The notes under the pieces: model-generated
Databases searched by the model: none
Told to the model about the DNA's origin: nothing
The model's input: only the letters and a program-made list of their open reading frames with translations
Made by a program: the position numbers and the translations under genes
From: Desulfobacteraceae bacterium
Lineage (GTDB): Bacteria; Desulfobacterota; Desulfobacteria; Desulfobacterales; Desulfosalsimonadaceae
Direction: 5' to 3'
Length of the DNA stretch: 17,256 bases
Assembly (NCBI GenBank): GCA_021162325.1
Contig: JAGGYV010000118.1
Span: 1-17,256 of the forward strand
Shown: positions 13,674 to 17,256 of the stretch, piece by piece
How positions within the stretch are numbered: the stretch's first letter is position 1
How the letters are laid out: each line of letters starts with the position of its first letter

Positions 13674-16487
13674 TCAAAATGATCCCATGCTGTCCAACTC
13701 CGCCTGACACCGGCTACAGATCGATTCATGTTCAGGATGTTGACCGACACTCGAATCGTAAATCCAGCACCGCTGACATTTTTCTCCGGCAGCGGCCCCG
13801 ACTTTTATAGACAGCCCGCTGATATCTGTAGAGATAAACCCATCATCACTTGTAGCGGCATCATCCGGACTGATAAGCGTTAATCCGGATACAATAAAAA
13901 TAGACCTTAAATCAGTTTCATAGTAAAATAGAAGGTCATACAATTCTTTAGACGCTTTCAATGTGACCGATGCATCCAGGGAGTGGCCGATCACCTTTTC
14001 GACTCGTGCATTTTCAAGAACCTTGGTCACTTCAGCGCGCACGCCAAGAATCCGTTCCCATTTTTTGGCCAGATCCGGGTTTTTGAATTTTTCAGCAAAT
14101 ACCGGGAATTCAGCCATATGTATACTTTCGGCCGGGTTGCCGGCAACAGGCATGAATTTCCAGATTTCTTCTGAAGTAAACGGTAAAATGGGGGCCATTA
14201 TTTTTGCGATAGCGTCCACAATATAATACATAACTGTCTGGGCGCTTCGTCGCTTGACGGATTCCGGATTGGATGTATACAGCCGGTCCTTTAATATATC
14301 TAAATAAAAGGCGGATAATCCCACGGTGCAGTAATTATACAGCGAATGATAAATCACATGAAAATCAAAACCGTCATACGCATTGACGCACCGTTTGATG
14401 AGTTCCTGAAGGGAGTGTAAAGCAAATTTATCCAGGTCCGTCATCTCATCATAAGCGACTGCATGTTGTTCCGGTTTAAAATCAAACAAATTCCCAAGAA
14501 GAAAACGAGAGGTGTTTCGAATTCGGCGGTACGCGTCACTCAACTGTTTTAAGATTGTTTCTGAAATGCGGATATCATCCTTATAATCCGATGCCGACAC
14601 CCAGAGTCTCAGGATTTCAGCACCGTACTGGTCAATAACTTTTTTAGGGGCAATGACATTGCCGACGGATTTGGACATTTTTTTCCCTTTACTGTCCACC
14701 ACAAAGCCATGGGTCAAAACGGTTTTATACGGTGCGCTCCCCTTTGAGGCGATTGCCGTGAGCAGCGAACTGTGAAACCAGCCCCTATGCTGATCACTGC
14801 CTTCAAGATAAAGATCTGCCGGCCACCCCAGACTGGGCCTTTCTTCTAAAACAGCCGCATGACTCACGCCTGAATCAAACCAGACATCTAAAATATCCGT
14901 TTCCTTGCCAAATTCCTTGCACCCGCAGGATTTGCAGGTGGTGCCCTCAGGAATAAAGTAAGACGCCTCTTTTTCAAACCAGATATCTGCCCCATTGTCA
15001 GAGAATTCGGTAAATATTCGGTCGACAATTTCCCGGTTAATCAGCATCTCATTACAGTCTTTGCAATAAAACAACGTGATGGGAACCCCCCAGGATCGTT
15101 GCCTTGAAACACACCAGTCCGGCCGTTTTTCGATCATTCCATAAATCCGGTCCCTGCCCCAGGTCGGAATCCATGAAACCGCATCAATCTCTTTAAGGGC
15201 CTTTTCCCGTATACCGGTCTTATCCATGGAAATGAACCATTGAGGGGTCGCACGAAAGATTACCGGCTTTTTGCAGCGCCAGCAATGTGGATAGGAATGT
15301 TTAATCTTGGCAGATGCCAGGATTTTTTTATCAGCATCCAGTTTTTCAATAATTTCAGGGTCTGCCTTAAAAACAAATTTTCCGGCAAACATCCCCACAT
15401 CATCTGTAAAGCATCCATTGTCCTTTACCGGAGAGTAGGCTTCCAGGCCATATTTATTCCCCACCTCAAAGTCTTCCCGACCATGGCCGGGGGCTGTATG
15501 TACACACCCGGTACCGGTTTCCAACGTCACATGATCGCCCATAATGATCAAAGAAGTCTGGTCATACAAAGGATGCTGGCAATGTTTATTTTCAAGATCA
15601 GTGGGGTTAATTTGTGCCAGCACAGAATAATTTTCCATGTCAAATGTTTTCATGCACTCTTTGACAAGATCAGTGGCAAGAATATAGACTTCACCATTTT
15701 CCGCCTCAACCGCTGAATAATTAAACGCCGGGTGCAAGGCAACGCCTAAGTTTGCCGGCAGCGTCCACGGCGTCGTGGTCCAGATGACCACAAACACTTT
15801 TTTACCGGACAATTCAGGAACAATATCGCTGATATCTTCTTTTAATTCAAATTTTACGAATATTGACGGGGAAGATTCATCGCTGTGTTCAATCTCTGCC
15901 TCGGCAAGGGCGGTCTTGCAGCTGCAGCACCAGTGAATCGGTTTTTTACTGTGAATCAGGCTCCCGTCAAGAGCGAATTCCGCACATTTTTTGGCAATGA
16001 TCGCTTCGTATTTGTAGGCCATGGTCAGGTAGGGATCTTTCCATTTTCCCATACCGCCAAGACGTTTGAATTCTTCTCGTTGAATATTAACGAACTTTTC
16101 AGCATAGGTCCGGCATTCACGCCTGATTTGAACTTTGCTCATATCTTTCTTTTTAGAACCCAGCTTTTTATCCACGTTGTGTTCGATGGGCAGGCCGTGA
16201 CAATCCCATCCGGGGATATAATCCGCATCAAAGCCTTTCATCTGGCGCGACCGAATGATGATATCCTTTAGAATTTTATTCAATGCCGTACCAATATGAA
16301 TATTCCCATTGGCATAAGGCGGCCCGTCATGAAGAATAAACTTTTCTCGACCCTTAGAAGCGGCCCGGATCTGATCATAGAGTCCGGCTTCTTCCCATTT
16401 TTTCAATTGCTCTGGTTCACGATTGGCAAGATTTGCTTTCATGGGAAATTTGGTATTTGGCAAATTGAGTGTTTTCTTATAGTCCAT
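13674..16487 (-). CDS. ileS: Isoleucine--tRNA ligase
   Basis: The product has 937 residues, the usual length for the bacterial type. It charges tRNA-Ile and edits valine. The HIGH-type motif is HIGT (64-67) in GPPYANGNIHIGTALNK, and KMSKS is at 603-607. The editing domain has WTTTPWTLPANLG and TGCVHTAPGHG. The C-terminal zinc ribbon has CQRC (904-907) and CSRC (924-927), like the E. coli enzyme. The ATG at 16487 has AAGGA eight bases upstream. It is the first gene of the ileS-lspA-lgt(-holA) series and has a probable promoter at 16582-16610. Confidence 0.97.
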   Translation of the reverse strand: MDYKKTLNLPNTKFPMKANLANREPEQLKKWEEAGLYDQIRAASKGREKFILHDGPPYANGNIHIGTALNKILKDIIIRSRQMKGFDADYIPGWDCHGLPIEHNVDKKLGSKKKDMSKVQIRRECRTYAEKFVNIQREEFKRLGGMGKWKDPYLTMAYKYEAIIAKKCAEFALDGSLIHSKKPIHWCCSCKTALAEAEIEHSDESSPSIFVKFELKEDISDIVPELSGKKVFVVIWTTTPWTLPANLGVALHPAFNYSAVEAENGEVYILATDLVKECMKTFDMENYSVLAQINPTDLENKHCQHPLYDQTSLIIMGDHVTLETGTGCVHTAPGHGREDFEVGNKYGLEAYSPVKDNGCFTDDVGMFAGKFVFKADPEIIEKLDADKKILASAKIKHSYPHCWRCKKPVIFRATPQWFISMDKTGIREKALKEIDAVSWIPTWGRDRIYGMIEKRPDWCVSRQRSWGVPITLFYCKDCNEMLINREIVDRIFTEFSDNGADIWFEKEASYFIPEGTTCKSCGCKEFGKETDILDVWFDSGVSHAAVLEERPSLGWPADLYLEGSDQHRGWFHSSLLTAIASKGSAPYKTVLTHGFVVDSKGKKMSKSVGNVIAPKKVIDQYGAEILRLWVSASDYKDDIRISETILKQLSDAYRRIRNTSRFLLGNLFDFKPEQHAVAYDEMTDLDKFALHSLQELIKRCVNAYDGFDFHVIYHSLYNYCTVGLSAFYLDILKDRLYTSNPESVKRRSAQTVMYYIVDAIAKIMAPILPFTSEEIWKFMPVAGNPAESIHMAEFPVFAEKFKNPDLAKKWERILGVRAEVTKVLENARVEKVIGHSLDASVTLKASKELYDLLFYYETDLRSIFIVSGLTLISPDDAATSDDGFISTDISGLSIKVGAAAGEKCQRCWIYDSSVGQHPEHESICSRCQAELDSMGSF

Positions 16488-16503
16488 TAATAAATTCCTT
16501 CAT

Positions 16504-16533
16504 TAATCAATTCTTCCTGGGACGAATTGATTA
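16504..16533 (-). promoter_or_regulatory. Perfect 10-bp dyad in the ileS leader
   Basis: TAATCAATTC (16504-16513) and GAATTGATTA (16524-16533) are exact inverted copies around a ten-base centre. On the minus strand the dyad ends only a few bases before the AAGGA ribosome site of ileS. It could be an mRNA hairpin or a protein-binding site. It lacks the features of a T-box. Confidence 0.45.
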
Positions 16534-16581
16534 TAAAATTTAAATTAATTATATTGAGCATTGATGTATAAAAGTTTTTTA

Positions 16582-16610
16582 AGTTAAGCCACAAAAGCCG
16601 TATGTGTCAA
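16582..16610 (-). promoter_or_regulatory. Predicted ileS promoter
   Basis: On the minus strand a perfect TTGACA (16610-16605) is followed after 17 bases by TTAACT (16587-16582). The -10 match is modest. It would give an ileS leader of about 90 bases that contains the dyad at 16504-16533. Confidence 0.45.
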
Positions 16611-16661
16611 GGAAATAACCCTTATTAAGGCGTCTGCGCCAATGAATAAGATGGGCATTGA

Positions 16662-16817
16662 TCATCGTTTCGACCAAAACAGATTTGTCATTCCCGAATG
16701 TTTCTATCGGGAATCCAGTGATGTGCTATTCCGAACATAGATTCCGGCTAAGCTTGTCCTCGAATGTTTCTATCGGGGAAGCACGCCGGAATGACATTGT
16801 GCTGGCCGAAACGATGA
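16662..16817. repeat. Inverted-repeat element with 17-bp internal direct repeats
   Basis: The ends are long imperfect inverted repeats: TCATCGTTTCGACCA from 16662 against TCATCGTTTCGGCCA read backwards from 16817, continuing to GTCATTCC on both sides. Inside, CGAATGTTTCTATCGGG occurs twice in direct orientation (16695-16711 and 16761-16777). It is non-coding and MITE-like. Confidence 0.75.
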
Positions 16818-16855
16818 CTAAAGCCATAAGATGTTTAAACTTTATGGAGATCCAC

Positions 16856-16885
16856 TTGACATATCAACCCTGCTCCCGCTAAATT
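16856..16885 (+). promoter_or_regulatory. Possible plus-strand promoter toward dtd
   Basis: A perfect TTGACA (16856-16861) is followed after 18 bases by TAAATT (16880-16885, four of six). It lies 240 bases before dtd with the repeat 16903-17065 in between, so the assignment is tentative. Confidence 0.3.
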
Positions 16886-16902
16886 TATCACTAAATCGTG
16901 CG

Positions 16903-17065
16903 TGAACGGAAACCCACCGGAAATAATTTTCTGGGTTTCGCCCTTTAAAATCTGAGCCTGGCTAAATAGCTGATTTTCGTAGGCGTAGGCTGGGTAGAGC
17001 GTAGCGAAACCCAGCATGTCAGAGCGGGCTCTACCCAGCCTACGAAAAATCGAGGTTTTCGTTCG
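16903..17065. repeat. Palindromic repeat with a 16-bp perfect stem
   Basis: GTAGGCTGGGTAGAGC (16985-17000) is exactly complementary to GCTCTACCCAGCCTAC (17028-17043), flanked by TTTCG/CGAAA, which makes a strong hairpin. The core is of the GTAGGCTGGGTAGAGC...GAAACCCAGC type seen in many genomes. The outer ends TGAACGGAAACC (16903-16914) and GGTTTTCGTTCG (17054-17065) are inverted to each other and resemble the ends of the repeat at 968-1110. Confidence 0.75.
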
Positions 17066-17124
17066 GCCAATAAATATAGATTTTAAATAATTTCATAACG
17101 TGACGCGAAGGGGCATCAATTTTA

Positions 17125-17256
17125 ATGAAAGCAGTCATACAAAGAGTAAAAACAGCTTCAGTTACTGTCAACAATGAGCAGATCAGCAACATTGGTCCCG
17201 GACTACTGGTTTTGTTAGGGGTTGCCCATACTGATGAACCGTCTGATGCCGAATAT
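17125..17256 (+). CDS. dtd: D-aminoacyl-tRNA deacylase, N-terminal part
   Basis: The first 44 codons are in the window and the gene continues past the right edge. MKAVIQRVKTASVTVNNE, then IGPGLLVLLGVAHTDE, is the standard Dtd N-terminus. Dtd removes D-amino acids and glycine mischarged on tRNA. The ATG at 17125 has AAGGGG (17108-17113) eleven bases upstream, a rather long spacing. Its catalytic GPVT and SQFTL motifs lie outside or beyond the visible part, so activity cannot be judged. Confidence 0.9.
   Translation, partial: MKAVIQRVKTASVTVNNEQISNIGPGLLVLLGVAHTDEPSDAEY

Larger units (their letters stand above)
16488..17124. other. Gene-free divergent region between ileS and dtd
   Basis: Nothing here looks coding. 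It holds the ileS promoter and a 5'-leader dyad, a 156-bp inverted-repeat element (16662-16817), a possible plus-strand promoter (16856-16885) and a second palindromic repeat (16903-17065). Open frames of 60-74 codons within it fall across the repeats and lack ribosome sites. Confidence 0.7.

Noticed and set aside
16488..16620. T-box riboswitch upstream of ileS
   Set aside because: No T-box consensus, specifier loop or terminator is present; only a short dyad is seen.
16835..17017. A 60-codon open frame on the minus strand
   Set aside because: It is formed by the palindromic repeat core; no ribosome site and low-information sequence.
16662..17065. CRISPR array
   Set aside because: The repeats are two inverted elements with only one 17-base direct pair, not regularly spaced repeats, and no cas genes are near.

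Overview
The window reads as a piece of chromosome from a low-to-mid GC Desulfobacterota (deltaproteobacterial) organism, most likely Desulfobacterales. This is inferred from the gene set and from protein sequence character: an archaeal-type DhnA-like aldolase/ADTH synthase, a bifunctional-nuclease (DUF151) protein beside miaB, a DUF4911-type small protein, a REC-DUF3369-HD-GYP regulator and an ileS-lspA-lgt run. Several families of palindromic dispersed repeats also fit. No plasmid, phage, transposase, CRISPR, tRNA or rRNA was seen.

Layout. Positions 1-1423 (minus strand) hold a gene for 2-amino-3,7-dideoxy-D-threo-hept-6-ulosonate (ADTH) synthase/class I aldolase. Upstream of it is what looks like a complete transcription attenuator: a 29-residue leader peptide with 12 Phe/Tyr/Trp residues in 14 positions, alternative RNA pairings, and two tandem intrinsic terminators. 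Positions 1424-4239 (minus) carry a tight cluster: DUF4911-like protein, miaB, bifunctional nuclease and PHP phosphoesterase. Divergent to it, 4369-7671 (plus) carries recJ, an unrecognised 141-residue protein and a one-base-overlapping RNase Z-like metallo-beta-lactamase protein. Positions 7683-10010 (minus) carry a TetR-family regulator and a REC-DUF3369-HD-GYP response regulator. Positions 10697-16487 (minus) carry ileS, lspA, lgt and holA. At the right edge dtd begins on the plus strand and is cut by the window end.

The gaps between genes are mostly repeats. A roughly 145-bp inverted-repeat element with GATGGC...AAAAAGTCC ends occurs three times (1-125, 10546-10687, 12212-12363), always in the same orientation and directly after the stop codon of a minus-strand gene. 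The lgt stop codon overlaps the element end. Other palindromic repeats lie at 968-1110, 10038-10145, 10299-10498, 16662-16817 and 16903-17065.

How the genes work together. The most informative region is 931-1418. The aromatic leader peptide and its alternative hairpins predict that the downstream aldolase gene is controlled by charged aromatic tRNA supply. This in turn supports an aromatic-amino-acid role (ADTH route to 3-dehydroquinate) over glycolytic aldolase. ileS-lspA-lgt groups isoleucyl-tRNA synthesis with two of the lipoprotein maturation steps. The remaining genes are housekeeping (tRNA modification, recombination/repair, replication, D-aminoacyl-tRNA proofreading) or regulatory.
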